DNA from: Lacinutrix venerupis
GTDB taxonomy: Bacteria; Bacteroidota; Bacteroidia; Flavobacteriales; Flavobacteriaceae
Assembly: GCF_003663945.1 (NCBI RefSeq)
Contig: NZ_RCCH01000009.1
Span: forward strand, 51,938-115,937
Reading direction: 5' to 3'
Length of the DNA: 64,000 nucleotides
Shown here: piece by piece, positions 26,838 to 35,610 of the stretch
How positions within the stretch are numbered: the stretch's first letter is position 1
Layout: each line of letters begins with the position of its first letter
Notes under the pieces: model-generated
Databases searched by the model: none
What the model saw: the letters and a program-made list of their open reading frames with translations, nothing else
What the model was told of the DNA's origin: nothing
Made by a program: the position numbers and the translations under genes

Positions 26838-28169
26838 ATGGAAGACATGCTCTTTTACGATAGATTGCAATTTGCATTTACTATCACATTCCACTACATA
26901 TTTCCGCAATTAACCATGGGACTATCATTAATGATAGTTTATTTTAAGTGGACATATTTAAGAACTAAAACAGAAAAATATAATAATGCGGCAAAGTTTT
27001 TTATGAAAATCTTTGCTATTAATTTTACCATGGGTGTTGTAACAGGCATACCAATGGAATTTCAATTTGGTACAAATTGGGCAAAATTCTCAGAACTTAC
27101 TGGTGGCATTATTGGTCAAACTTTAGCTATGGAAGGTCTGTTTTCTTTCTTTTTAGAATCTTCATTTTTAGCTTTATTTATTTTTGGTGAAAAATTAATG
27201 GGCCAAAAACTACATTTCTTAACAGGATTTTTAGTGTTTTTAGGCTCTTGGGCTAGCGGATATTTTATTTTAGCCACAAACGCTTGGATGCAACATCCTG
27301 TTGGATATGAGATTTTAGACAATGGTAAATTTGTTTTAGAAAACTTTTCTGCATTGTTTACTAATCCGTGGTTACTACCAGCTTTTCTGCACAACCAAAT
27401 GGCATCTATTGTAACGTCTGCGTTTGTAGTAGCTAGTATTGGTGCGTTTTATATTTTAAGAAATAAACATTCTGAATACGGAAAACTATTTTTAAAAACA
27501 GGAGTTATTTTTGGATTAATTTCTAGTGTATTAGTTGCGTTTCCTACTGGAGATTGGAATGCAAAAAATGTAGTAAAATATCAACCAGCAACATTTGCTG
27601 CAATGGAAGGTATTTTTGAAACTGAAGATGCTGGTGCCGAAATTGTACTTATAGGTCAACCTAATATGGTAGACAAAAAACTAGATAATAAAATTGCTGT
27701 TCCAAATATATTAAGTTTTTTAACTTATCAAGAATGGGATAGGCAAATTGCAGGAATGGATCAATTTAAAAAAGAAGAATTACCAGATAACATTCCTGCC
27801 CTTTACTACTCTTACCATATAATGGTAGGATTAGGAACCATTTTTATTAGTGTTATGCTCTTAGCTATTTTCTTTTTATGGCGAAAAAAACTATATACCA
27901 TAAAACCGTTATTATGGATTATAATGTTTTTAGTGCCATTTCCATATATAGCAAATATTACAGGCTGGTACACTGCAGAATTAGGTAGACAACCTTATCT
28001 TGTTTATGGCTTATTAAAAACAAGCGAAGGCGTCTCTCCTACTGTTTCTTCTGGTAATACATTATTTACTTTATTAGGTTTTGTTGCTTTATATATGCTT
28101 TTAGGATTGCTATTTTTAATACTAGTAGGCAAAACTATTAACGAAGGCCCAAAACCAAAATCACATTAA
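26838..28169 (+). CDS. cydA: Cytochrome bd ubiquinol oxidase subunit I
   Basis: 443-aa inner-membrane haem subunit of the high-affinity terminal oxidase reducing O2 with quinol. The haem b595 ligand region FTITFHYIFPQLTMG, the quinol loop in EWDRQIAGMDQFKKEELP (short Q-loop type) and GRQPYLVYGLLKTSEGVSP are present. It is followed by cydB after 2 bp. Confidence 0.96.
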   Translation: MEDMLFYDRLQFAFTITFHYIFPQLTMGLSLMIVYFKWTYLRTKTEKYNNAAKFFMKIFAINFTMGVVTGIPMEFQFGTNWAKFSELTGGIIGQTLAMEGLFSFFLESSFLALFIFGEKLMGQKLHFLTGFLVFLGSWASGYFILATNAWMQHPVGYEILDNGKFVLENFSALFTNPWLLPAFLHNQMASIVTSAFVVASIGAFYILRNKHSEYGKLFLKTGVIFGLISSVLVAFPTGDWNAKNVVKYQPATFAAMEGIFETEDAGAEIVLIGQPNMVDKKLDNKIAVPNILSFLTYQEWDRQIAGMDQFKKEELPDNIPALYYSYHIMVGLGTIFISVMLLAIFFLWRKKLYTIKPLLWIIMFLVPFPYIANITGWYTAELGRQPYLVYGLLKTSEGVSPTVSSGNTLFTLLGFVALYMLLGLLFLILVGKTINEGPKPKSH

Positions 28170-28171
28170 TT

Positions 28172-29245
28172 ATGGAAATATTCTGGTATATAGCAATAGC
28201 AATAGTTTTAACCGCTTTTTTTATTTTAGATGGTTATGATTTTGGAGCAGGAATTATTCATTTATTTTTTGCAAAAAAGGAAAAAGACAAAGAAGTAATT
28301 ACAAAATCTGCTGGCTTGTTTTGGGATTCTAACGAAGTTTGGTTAGTTGCTGCTGGAGGCATGCTTTTTATGGCTTTCCCAACTTTTTACGCTTCTGTTT
28401 TTAGCGGTTTTTACTTGCCTTTAATTATAGTTTTATGGTTAATTATTTTTAGAGCTATTGGTTTAGAGTTTAGAGGGCAATTTAAATATCAAATGTGGAA
28501 AGACATTTGGGATAAATCTTTTGGTATTTCTAGTCTTTTATTAGCTTTATTTTTTGGGATTGCTTTAGGAAACATTATTAGAGGTGTTAATTTAGGAACT
28601 GCAGAAAACGGAATTTCGGCTCATGAAGCTCACTACTTCTTTTTACCTCTTTGGGATAGTAGTTTTAGTCCATTAACAACGCATCCTGGCGTTATAGATT
28701 GGTTTACTATTATAATAGGATTAATAGCTGTGGTAACATTAACTATTCATGGTGCAAATTGGATTATTTTAAAAACAAATTCTTCAATAAACAATAAACT
28801 TAAAACCGTTATTTTTAATTTAAATATTGTTCTTACGCTACTTACAATATTTTCTATAATAGTCTGGCAAATTGTAAATCCTAATGCCTTAGATAATTTT
28901 ATAAATAAACCTTATTTATTAATTTTTCCTATTATGTATTTAATAGGATTGATTGGGCTATTCTTTATAAAAAAAATACAAAAAAACAGTCATGCCTTTT
29001 TGTTATCTACACTAGTTATTACTGGAGGAATATGGTCTTCTTTAGCTTCTTTATTTCCTGTTATACTTCCTTCAATTAACAATGTAAACCAACATTTAAC
29101 TATTTACAATACTGCAGCTTCAGAATATGGTCTATCTACTGCCTTAATTTGGGGAGTTATAGGTTTTATATTAATTTTTGTTTATATGATTATACAAAAT
29201 AGATTAACGAGTGGTAAAATAGACAATATGGATTATGGTCATTAA
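28172..29245 (+). CDS. cydB: Cytochrome bd ubiquinol oxidase subunit II
   Basis: 357 aa, eight or nine hydrophobic helices. The N-terminus FFILDGYDFGAGIIHLF and SNEVWLVAAGGMLFMAFP are conserved CydB motifs. Partners with CydA in the same operon. No cydX-like ORF is evident, though the next gene encodes another small membrane protein. Confidence 0.95.
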   Translation: MEIFWYIAIAIVLTAFFILDGYDFGAGIIHLFFAKKEKDKEVITKSAGLFWDSNEVWLVAAGGMLFMAFPTFYASVFSGFYLPLIIVLWLIIFRAIGLEFRGQFKYQMWKDIWDKSFGISSLLLALFFGIALGNIIRGVNLGTAENGISAHEAHYFFLPLWDSSFSPLTTHPGVIDWFTIIIGLIAVVTLTIHGANWIILKTNSSINNKLKTVIFNLNIVLTLLTIFSIIVWQIVNPNALDNFINKPYLLIFPIMYLIGLIGLFFIKKIQKNSHAFLLSTLVITGGIWSSLASLFPVILPSINNVNQHLTIYNTAASEYGLSTALIWGVIGFILIFVYMIIQNRLTSGKIDNMDYGH

Positions 29246-29260
29246 TATAAATATTCCATT

Positions 29261-29557
29261 ATGACTGGTACATTAATATCTTTAATAAGTATTGTTATTG
29301 GCATTATTGCAGCTAATGTATTTGGGTATTTAAACAATAAATATACTTTTGGATTTAAAGGTAATACCTTAATTGGTGTTTTTGGAAGTATATTAATTAT
29401 TAAAATTTTTGGAAGATTAGGTTTTAATCCTTGGTTTATTATGAACAATGGAGATTTTAATGGTATCCTTCTAATTATTAATATAATATTTTCGGCTATA
29501 GGTGGTATTTTAGGACTTATTATTTTTAAAACCGTTTATAAAAAATTGAATAAATAA
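29261..29557 (+). CDS. Small membrane protein, GlsB/YeaQ-like
   Basis: 98 aa with three hydrophobic segments and a Gly-rich pattern (IGIIAANVFGYL, FKGNTLIGVFGSILI, GGILGLIIFKTVY) reminiscent of the GlsB/YeaQ/YmgE transglycosylase-associated family, whose function is unclear. It starts 15 bp after cydB and may be on the same transcript. Confidence 0.6.
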   Translation: MTGTLISLISIVIGIIAANVFGYLNNKYTFGFKGNTLIGVFGSILIIKIFGRLGFNPWFIMNNGDFNGILLIINIIFSAIGGILGLIIFKTVYKKLNK

Positions 29558-29565
29558 ACAGTTTT

Positions 29566-30561
29566 TTAATTTCCTTTTAATCGTTTCCAAAGTTGAAAAA
29601 GCAGCTTTTTTGCATCACGATTATTTTTGGGCTCTTCAATAAAATTTACGTGCTGCTCATTCGTTTCAATTTTATATTTAAAAACAAAATCTTGAGCATT
29701 AGGTTCTAAGCTTAATAATCCAAAACGCAAATCGTTAAAATACAGTTGATTATTTTCCTTGGTGATAGTATACCAACCTTCACTTATTTTAATCATTTGC
29801 TTTACTTTTTCATTTTTTGCAAAATCTAATAAAAGTTCATGATTTTTAGGATATTTTTCAAAACTTATTGGTTTAGAATCAAAAAAAGAATAATTACCTA
29901 ATAAATAAGCATCCTTCGTTTCAACATTTGCACTCCAAAGTATTGTGTTTAAAGCAGATGGCCTGGTGTCTATTTGTAAATAACTTATATTTTCTTTTTT
30001 TAAAGCTTCTTCAAACTGGTTAAATGCCAACCATTTTAATATAAAAGTGAGCAATAAATATGTTGAACTTACTATTAAACCAATATTATTATACAAACGA
30101 CGCTTTTTAGTTGTTCGTTTTTGTAACATCGCTAAAATTAAAAACACCAAAAAAGGCAAAGTATACATTGGATCGATTACAAAAATGGTTTTAAATGCCA
30201 ATCGTAAGTCTAATGGCCAAAATAATTGGGTTCCCCAAGTTGTATGCGCATCTAAAAGAGGATGTGTAAAAAATGCCCAAAAGAATAACCAACTCCAATT
30301 TTTAAAATTTTTATAATTTTCAAATCGGGATATAAGCCAACCAAAAATTGGTGCAAAAAGCACTGAAAACACAATGGAGTGTGTAAATCCACGGTGTATG
30401 GAAAGTGCAGAAACGGTATCTGTAAAAAAGGAAGCAAACACATCTAAATCTGGAATGGTACCTGCAATTGCTCCATAAAGCATTGCTTTGTTGCCTACTT
30501 TTTTGCCTAAAACAGCTTCTCCAACCGCTGCTCCTAAAACTATTTGGGTAAGTGAATCCAT
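29566..30561 (-). CDS. YbcI/YdjM-type membrane metal-dependent hydrolase (DUF457)
   Basis: 331 aa from MDSLTQIVLGAAVGEAVLGKK, the conserved N-terminus of the family. The longer open frame to 30726 runs through a tRNA fragment and a terminator and is not used. Conserved metal-type residues: PDLDVFASFF, HRGFTHSIVF and HPLLDAHTTWGTQLF. Four hydrophobic helices in the first 200 residues are followed by a ~130-residue soluble tail. Related to LexA-regulated membrane proteins; substrate unknown. It is the last chromosomal gene before the integrated element. Confidence 0.87.
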   Translation of the reverse strand: MDSLTQIVLGAAVGEAVLGKKVGNKAMLYGAIAGTIPDLDVFASFFTDTVSALSIHRGFTHSIVFSVLFAPIFGWLISRFENYKNFKNWSWLFFWAFFTHPLLDAHTTWGTQLFWPLDLRLAFKTIFVIDPMYTLPFLVFLILAMLQKRTTKKRRLYNNIGLIVSSTYLLLTFILKWLAFNQFEEALKKENISYLQIDTRPSALNTILWSANVETKDAYLLGNYSFFDSKPISFEKYPKNHELLLDFAKNEKVKQMIKISEGWYTITKENNQLYFNDLRFGLLSLEPNAQDFVFKYKIETNEQHVNFIEEPKNNRDAKKLLFQLWKRLKGN

Positions 30562-30635
30562 ATTATAAAGTAAATAAAACCAGAAATTTATTATAATAAA
30601 CTGTAATATCGTGGACAATTTATCTAAAAATAGAA

Positions 30636-30669
30636 TATAAAAAAAGGGTTTCAATTTCTTGAAACCCTT
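30636..30669 (-). terminator. Original terminator of tRNA-Arg, now separated from it
   Basis: AAGGGTTTCAA-tttc-TTGAAACCCTT (30644-30669). On the minus strand it is followed by a T-run, so it would end a leftward tRNA-Arg transcript. The element insertion moved it 29 kb from the intact tRNA. Confidence 0.7.
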
Positions 30670-30677
30670 ATCTACTC

Positions 30678-30726
30678 TAGTGACCTCGACAGGATTCAAA
30701 CCTGTAACCTCTTGAGCCGTAATCAA
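30678..30726 (-). repeat. attL: 49-bp copy of the 3' half of tRNA-Arg(ACG)
   Basis: Identical to 59768-59816 over 49 bp. It covers the tRNA from the anticodon loop to the 3' end, plus three flanking bases. The left copy then diverges, so it is only a tRNA fragment. Direct repeats of a tRNA 3' half flanking an integrase gene are the signature of site-specific integration. Confidence 0.95.
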
Positions 30727-30837
30727 TAAATACTACTTATTGTTATTCCCTTTTTTGTGTGTAAGTATTCTGAAAACCATCGTATTAAGCGAATTGTTTA
30801 CTGTTTGTTAATATTTAATAATAGTCTATTACATTAT

Positions 30838-30863
30838 TTTTTCTGCAAATTTTCTGCAAATAA
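30838..30863 (+). repeat. Left copy of 26-bp terminal repeat (candidate integrase arm sites)
   Basis: Two tandem TTTTCTGCAAA units, identical over 26 bp to 59699-59724 near the right end and in the same orientation. The copy starts 111 bp inside attL. Confidence 0.75.
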
Positions 30864-30880
30864 TATATTATTTGCAGAAA
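30851..30880. promoter_or_regulatory. 30-bp perfect palindrome before the integrase
   Basis: TTTCTGCAAATAATA and its exact reverse complement, centred at 30865/30866 and ending 10 bp before the integrase ATG. It combines the arm-type TTTCTGCAAA unit with its inverse, so integrase or the HTH protein could bind here and autoregulate. Confidence 0.7.
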
Positions 30881-30890
30881 CATTTATGCC

Positions 30891-32135
30891 ATGAGTTACA
30901 ATATTTCAATTCGTTTAGACAATCGTAGAAAGAAAAAGTCTGGAATGTATCCAATAAAACTTCGTGTTTATGGAAAAGAAACTCAAAAAGAGAAATGGTA
31001 TAATTTAGATATTGATTTAACAGAAAAGAAATTTCAAGAAATTTGGTTAAATCCAAACAACAAAAAGTTACGTGGTGAAAATAAAGAATTACGACTGAAA
31101 CTTCAGGCTATAGAAAATAGAGCTAATGATGAAGCTAGTAAATTGGGTGTTTTTGACTTTAAAAATTTTGAATTTAAGTTGTTTAGAAAAGCTTCAGATA
31201 AAAATAATCTTCAATTTCACTTTAACGTAGCTATTGAGAATTGTATCAAAAAGAATAAAATAAATACAGCAGAAAGTTTTAAATACACATTAAACTCGTT
31301 AGCAACCTTCAGTAATGAAGTTAAAAATTGTCCTATAGAGAAGCTGAAATTTCAACAAATAAATGTTGATTGGTTAAGAGATTACGAGGCTTACATGGTT
31401 AAAAAAGGTAAAAGCTATACAACTATAGCAATATACACTAGAACTTTACGGGTTATTTTTAATAATGCAATCGAAGCTAAAGACCTTAACCAAGAGTATT
31501 ATCCTTTTGGTAAAAGTAAATATCAAATATTACGAACAAAAAAAGTGAAAAAAGCTTTAAACTCTAAAGAACTTAAAGTTTTATTTGATGCTAAACCTGC
31601 AAACGAGAATGAATCAAAAGCTAAAGATTTTTGGTTTTTTAGTTTTGCTTGTAATGGCATAAACCCAAAAGATATAGCACTCTTAAAATATTCTGATATT
31701 AAAGAGGATAAATTTACTTATTACAGAGCCAAAACTTTTGATAAAAAAGCTGAGAAAACCGAAATCATTATCTACTTAACTGATTTTACAAATAGTATTA
31801 TAGAAAAGTATGGTAACAAAAATAAAAATAGCTTTGTTTTTGATATTTTGAATGAAAATGATGATGTAAACGAACAGCATAAAAAAATAAAAAACTTTAC
31901 ACGTTATATAAACGATCACATAAAAAGGTTGGCTGTTGCTAATAAATTACCGAGTGATATAAGCTTCTATTATGCTCGACATAGTTTCGCAACCAATTCT
32001 TTACGTAAAGGCGCAAGTATGGAGTTTATTAGTGAAGCATTAAACCATAGTGACCTAAGCGTAACTAAAAACTATTTTGCTGGTTTTGAAGATGAAGCTA
32101 AAAAAGAATTTGCAAACTCAATAATGAATTTTTAA
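30891..32135 (+). CDS. Tyrosine recombinase/integrase
   Basis: 414 aa. The N-terminal arm-binding region (residues 1-90, SIRLDNRRKKKSGMYPIKLR) is like those of Bacteroidota integrases, followed by a SAM-like core-binding domain (~100-200) and the catalytic domain. Catalytic residues: H-x-x-R as YARHSF, second His in LNHSDLSVTKNYF with the nucleophile Tyr. The usual first Arg position reads FACNGINPKDIALLKY and lacks Arg, as in several Bacteroidota integrases of the IntDOT kind. It mediates excision and integration at the tRNA-Arg att sites. The following unknown gene starts 2 bp later. Confidence 0.94.
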   Translation: MSYNISIRLDNRRKKKSGMYPIKLRVYGKETQKEKWYNLDIDLTEKKFQEIWLNPNNKKLRGENKELRLKLQAIENRANDEASKLGVFDFKNFEFKLFRKASDKNNLQFHFNVAIENCIKKNKINTAESFKYTLNSLATFSNEVKNCPIEKLKFQQINVDWLRDYEAYMVKKGKSYTTIAIYTRTLRVIFNNAIEAKDLNQEYYPFGKSKYQILRTKKVKKALNSKELKVLFDAKPANENESKAKDFWFFSFACNGINPKDIALLKYSDIKEDKFTYYRAKTFDKKAEKTEIIIYLTDFTNSIIEKYGNKNKNSFVFDILNENDDVNEQHKKIKNFTRYINDHIKRLAVANKLPSDISFYYARHSFATNSLRKGASMEFISEALNHSDLSVTKNYFAGFEDEAKKEFANSIMNF

Positions 32136-32137
32136 AT

Positions 32138-33181
32138 ATGATATATAAAGAAGAGTTTTATGAATTAATTATTATTCTAGCAAGTATTACACCTTTAAAT
32201 GCAGATTTAAAATTAGAAGAGATTATTGAGTATAGAGCTGTTAAAAAAGAAAAAATTCACCTGCAATTAATTAAGAACTTCTTAAATGATGATAATTTTT
32301 ACAAAGAAAGAGTTGAAAAATATTTAGCAAATACACCTGATTATGATGAAGCTTTAGACACAGATTTAGAACCGTTATTTGTTTTTGTAGCTTTAGAGTT
32401 TTTTATTTTTGATGGAGTTTTAAACCAGAGTGAGAAAAAAGAACTTGTTGTGAGTTATATTAACACATTAGACCTCGAATTTGTTAATGGTTATGAAGGA
32501 GATAATTTTATAGACGCGCAAGAATTATTACATAAATACAGATTGTTTTATTATAAAGAATTTTTAGATTTAGGTGATGATAATCTTAAAAATCTTGAAA
32601 TTATAAATGAGGCTTTAAACACTATTAATGATCAGGAAAATATGCTAAGCGGTTTGGATAAATCTTTACCTCAGCTATTAGAAACACCAAAAAAAATTCT
32701 TACCAAGAAAAAAGAATATTTTAAAGAAGCATATTTTATTGAAAGTGAATTTAAAAAAACTATAACACACACACCTACAATTACTAATACTATAAATTAT
32801 AGTAACTACACAAATGTGTTTAACCAATCCATGCCAATAGAAATAGCTGTTAACCATTTTAAAATTTTTACAGAAAAAAACAGTAAAAACGGTAAACCGT
32901 TTCTAACTGAAAAACAATTTGATATATTTATAAAGAAAGCATTTTGTGGAATCCCTAATTTAAAAAAGCAGAAGTTCAATATGGCTCCTAAAGGAGAGAA
33001 CTCTTTAATTAAGTATAGGTTTAGGGAGTTTTATGAAAGTTATTATCAATATTTCGGAACGGGTCAAGTTGTAGATAAATTTATAGAATTACTAAAAAAT
33101 AACTTTGTTGGTTGGGATTTTAAAAATGTTAAGAGTAATTTTAATAAAAAACCTAGTATAACTATTCAACTACTAAAGTAA
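32138..33181 (+). CDS. Unknown element protein next to integrase
   Basis: 347 aa, acidic and Asn/Lys rich, soluble, with no signal or membrane helix and no domain I recognise. The first half resembles a helical repeat region (FVALEFFIFDGVLNQSEKKE). The C-terminal part (KAFCGIPNLKKQKFNMAPKG, FREFYESYYQYF) resembles the C-terminal region seen in hypothetical proteins of Bacteroidota islands. It starts two bases after the integrase stop and is probably translated from the same mRNA. Could be an accessory recombination or directionality factor (inference from position). Confidence 0.6.
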   Translation: MIYKEEFYELIIILASITPLNADLKLEEIIEYRAVKKEKIHLQLIKNFLNDDNFYKERVEKYLANTPDYDEALDTDLEPLFVFVALEFFIFDGVLNQSEKKELVVSYINTLDLEFVNGYEGDNFIDAQELLHKYRLFYYKEFLDLGDDNLKNLEIINEALNTINDQENMLSGLDKSLPQLLETPKKILTKKKEYFKEAYFIESEFKKTITHTPTITNTINYSNYTNVFNQSMPIEIAVNHFKIFTEKNSKNGKPFLTEKQFDIFIKKAFCGIPNLKKQKFNMAPKGENSLIKYRFREFYESYYQYFGTGQVVDKFIELLKNNFVGWDFKNVKSNFNKKPSITIQLLK

Positions 33182-33280
33182 CTACGCTAACTTCTTTTTT
33201 TACTACTGCACTTACGGGAATTTTAAATAACCTGTAATTAACCGCTATCATTGACAAATATTAATTTATAACATTTAAAA

Positions 33281-33613
33281 ATGATAGCATTTGAACAAAC
33301 GCAACTAGATGTTGCAGAGGTAAAAAGAGACCTCAAAGAATTAAAAGCCTTAATTGAAAAGGCAGAAACGTTATCCCAAACGGATGACCCGCAAACTATT
33401 GATGACATTGTTAAGTTTTCTGGTTATACAAAACCAACACTTTATAACTATTGTCAAAAAAACACCATTCCTCACCATAAGAAAAACGGTCGTTTATTCT
33501 TCTTCAAGTCCGAGATAATAGAGTGGATAAAAGAAGGAAAGCAAAAATGCACAACAGAGCTTGAACCTGATGTCGATACCTTATTGTCTAATCGTAAAAA
33601 GAGACTTAAATAA
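33281..33613 (+). CDS. Excisionase-like HTH (MerR/HTH_17) protein
   Basis: 110 aa. The N-terminal helical segment (VKRDLKELKALIEKAETL) resembles a short coiled coil. The HTH_17 domain follows (DIVKFSGYTKPTLYNYCQKN and then HHKKNGRLFFFKSEIIEWI). Such proteins act as excisionases or repressors in integrative elements of Bacteroidota. The preceding 100 bp is free for its own promoter. Confidence 0.85.
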   Translation: MIAFEQTQLDVAEVKRDLKELKALIEKAETLSQTDDPQTIDDIVKFSGYTKPTLYNYCQKNTIPHHKKNGRLFFFKSEIIEWIKEGKQKCTTELEPDVDTLLSNRKKRLK

Positions 33614-33685
33614 TTGAAAGCTTAATAAAAGTTTTCATTTAGAGCGATTTAAACAATCGTTAGTCTAACGTTAATTTAACGCAAA

Positions 33686-34087
33686 ATGGATAGATATACA
33701 TACAATTGTAACTATTGTGGTGTCGAGTACACTCCAAAAAGAAGGTATAAACAGAAATATTGTAGCAATAGTTGTAGAGTAAATGCCTTTACAAAAAGAA
33801 AAAAGGTAACTAGAAATTTACCTACAAAAGAGAATCAAGAAAAGCCATCAACAATCAATAAAATGAGTTGGTCTGGTGTAGGAAACGCTGCTGTAGGAAC
33901 TTTAGCTACAAATATTGTTACTAATATATTTACTAAAGAAGAAAATAAACTTGCAACAAAAGGGGATATAAAAAAACTAATTAATAAGACTCATCAAGGT
34001 GTAATTTTAATCAAAAACCTACCTCCAAGATATGATGGTACTAGAGCTTATTTCGATACAGCTCAGCAAATATTAATTTATAAATAA
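33686..34087 (+). CDS. Small zinc-ribbon protein
   Basis: 133 aa. Four cysteines in C-x2-C (C8, C11) and C-x3-C (C26, C30) arrangement within the first 30 residues, followed by a basic stretch (RKKVTR), indicate a zinc-binding, possibly nucleic-acid-binding head. The rest has a Gly/Ala-rich segment (WSGVGNAAVGTLATNIVTNI) and no known domain. It is the first gene of a three-gene run ending in the P4-type helicase (gaps of 6 and 2 bp). Confidence 0.65.
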   Translation: MDRYTYNCNYCGVEYTPKRRYKQKYCSNSCRVNAFTKRKKVTRNLPTKENQEKPSTINKMSWSGVGNAAVGTLATNIVTNIFTKEENKLATKGDIKKLINKTHQGVILIKNLPPRYDGTRAYFDTAQQILIYK

Positions 34088-34093
34088 TAAGAA

Positions 34094-34411
34094 ATGGAAA
34101 ATAATAAAACATATAAGCCAGATGGCTTAAATATAATAGAGGATATACACAAAGACTTATTAAGTCAATATGCAAATGAAAATAATGCGCTTTCATTTAA
34201 AAAATTAAGTTACTTAATAGCAAAAATAAAATTGGCAATAGAAGTAATGAACTATAACCCAAGATTACCACTTTGTCAAATTGAGAAAGAAATAATTAAA
34301 ATGTGTAAGGTAGATAGTTCAATTCAAGGAGTTGATGTGAAAATTTATTTCACAACAAAATTTGAAAAAATAGATTATTCCAAATTGGCTAATTTAACAG
34401 TAAACGTTTAG
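34094..34411 (+). CDS. Unknown small element protein
   Basis: 105 aa, soluble, helical, without a recognised motif. Located between the zinc-ribbon gene and the helicase gene with gaps of 6 and 2 bp, so probably translationally coupled and tied to element replication or maintenance (inference from position only). Confidence 0.6.
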   Translation: MENNKTYKPDGLNIIEDIHKDLLSQYANENNALSFKKLSYLIAKIKLAIEVMNYNPRLPLCQIEKEIIKMCKVDSSIQGVDVKIYFTTKFEKIDYSKLANLTVNV

Positions 34412-34413
34412 TT

Positions 34414-35610
34414 ATGAGTGAAAAATATTTAAGAATAGGTACAGCTTACTTTAAAGAAGTTAATATGCCATTAAACAGCAAAGACACTATAAAAATGTTG
34501 AATCCTTGGTCAAAAAGTGAAATTATAACCGACCATGGTAAGGAGTACATTGAAGATATAAAAAAATATGATGGTTTTTGTTTAATCCCATCACATACTA
34601 ATTATAAACGTGTAATTAATGGGTTTTATAATAAATATGAAAAATTAGAACATAAATTTGAAAAAGGTAGTTTTCCAGAAACAGAAAAATTTCTCAAGCA
34701 TATTTTTGGTGAGCAATATATTTTAGGCTTAGATTACTTAAGTGTTTTATGGCAAAATCCAACGCAAGTTTTACCAATTTTGTGTTTAGTAAGTAATGAG
34801 CGAAATACAGGTAAAACCACTTTTTTAAATTGGGTAAAATCTATATTCCAAAATAATATGACAATTAATAATAATGAGGATTTTAGAAGTAGATTTAATT
34901 CAGATTGGGCTTCAAAGTTAATTATTGCTGTTGATGAAGTGTTATTAGACAAAAGAGAAGATAGTGAAAGATTAAAAAATCTATCCACCGCAAAAACTTA
35001 TAAAAGTGAAGCTAAAGGTAAAGATAAAGTTGAGGGAAATTTTTTTGGTAAGTTTATTTTATGTTCCAACAACGAAAAGAATTTTGTTTACATAGATAAT
35101 TCAGAAGTAAGATACTGGGTTAGAAAAATTATTCCATTCGATTTATCAAATGACCGACCAGACCTTTTAGAATCTTTAAAAAAAGAGTTACCGCACTTTA
35201 TTCATTTTATAAACAAAAGGAAGATTTCATGTCCTAGAAAAACAAGAATGTGGTTTACTAAAGAGCAAATTCATACAGAAGCTTTAAATGTGTTAATCAA
35301 CGGTAATAAAACTTTTATAGATAAAGAATTAGAGCAAATTTTGTCAGATGAGTTTGCCTTGTTTGAAAAAAAAGAATTAAAGTATTCATTGGGAGACTTG
35401 GTAGATAAGCTTAGTAAAAATAATTTAAGAACCAATTCTTTTAAATTATCTGAGTTAATAAAAAATGAATATAAATTAGAATCTAAGAATAGTACATATA
35501 CTAAATATTATATGTCAACATCAGTTTCAAACACTCCTATTGTTGAAGAAACAACCCATAGAGGTCGTCATTATACTTTTACTAAACAAATGTTTAAAGA
35601 GTTAAGTTGA
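34414..35610 (+). CDS. P4-type primase-helicase C-terminal (SF3) protein
   Basis: 398 aa. SF3-like ATPase core: Walker A NERNTGKTT (128-136), Walker B IIAVDEV (170-176), then FFGKFILCSNNEKNFVYID, the motif C-type asparagine segment, and a winged-helix-like C-terminus. No primase catalytic domain is evident in the N-terminal 100 residues, so it is helicase-only. Such proteins melt the origin and start replication of satellites and plasmids. The AACAAC-rich noncoding stretch immediately downstream may hold the origin. Confidence 0.82.
   Translation: MSEKYLRIGTAYFKEVNMPLNSKDTIKMLNPWSKSEIITDHGKEYIEDIKKYDGFCLIPSHTNYKRVINGFYNKYEKLEHKFEKGSFPETEKFLKHIFGEQYILGLDYLSVLWQNPTQVLPILCLVSNERNTGKTTFLNWVKSIFQNNMTINNNEDFRSRFNSDWASKLIIAVDEVLLDKREDSERLKNLSTAKTYKSEAKGKDKVEGNFFGKFILCSNNEKNFVYIDNSEVRYWVRKIIPFDLSNDRPDLLESLKKELPHFIHFINKRKISCPRKTRMWFTKEQIHTEALNVLINGNKTFIDKELEQILSDEFALFEKKELKYSLGDLVDKLSKNNLRTNSFKLSELIKNEYKLESKNSTYTKYYMSTSVSNTPIVEETTHRGRHYTFTKQMFKELS

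Noticed and set aside
30562..30726. N-terminal extension of the membrane hydrolase to 30726
   Set aside because: It runs through the tRNA fragment and the tRNA terminator, and the conserved family start is the internal ATG at 30561.
30681..30726. A second tRNA-Arg gene at the left end
   Set aside because: Only the 3' half is present; the sequence diverges at the anticodon loop, so it is an att remnant.
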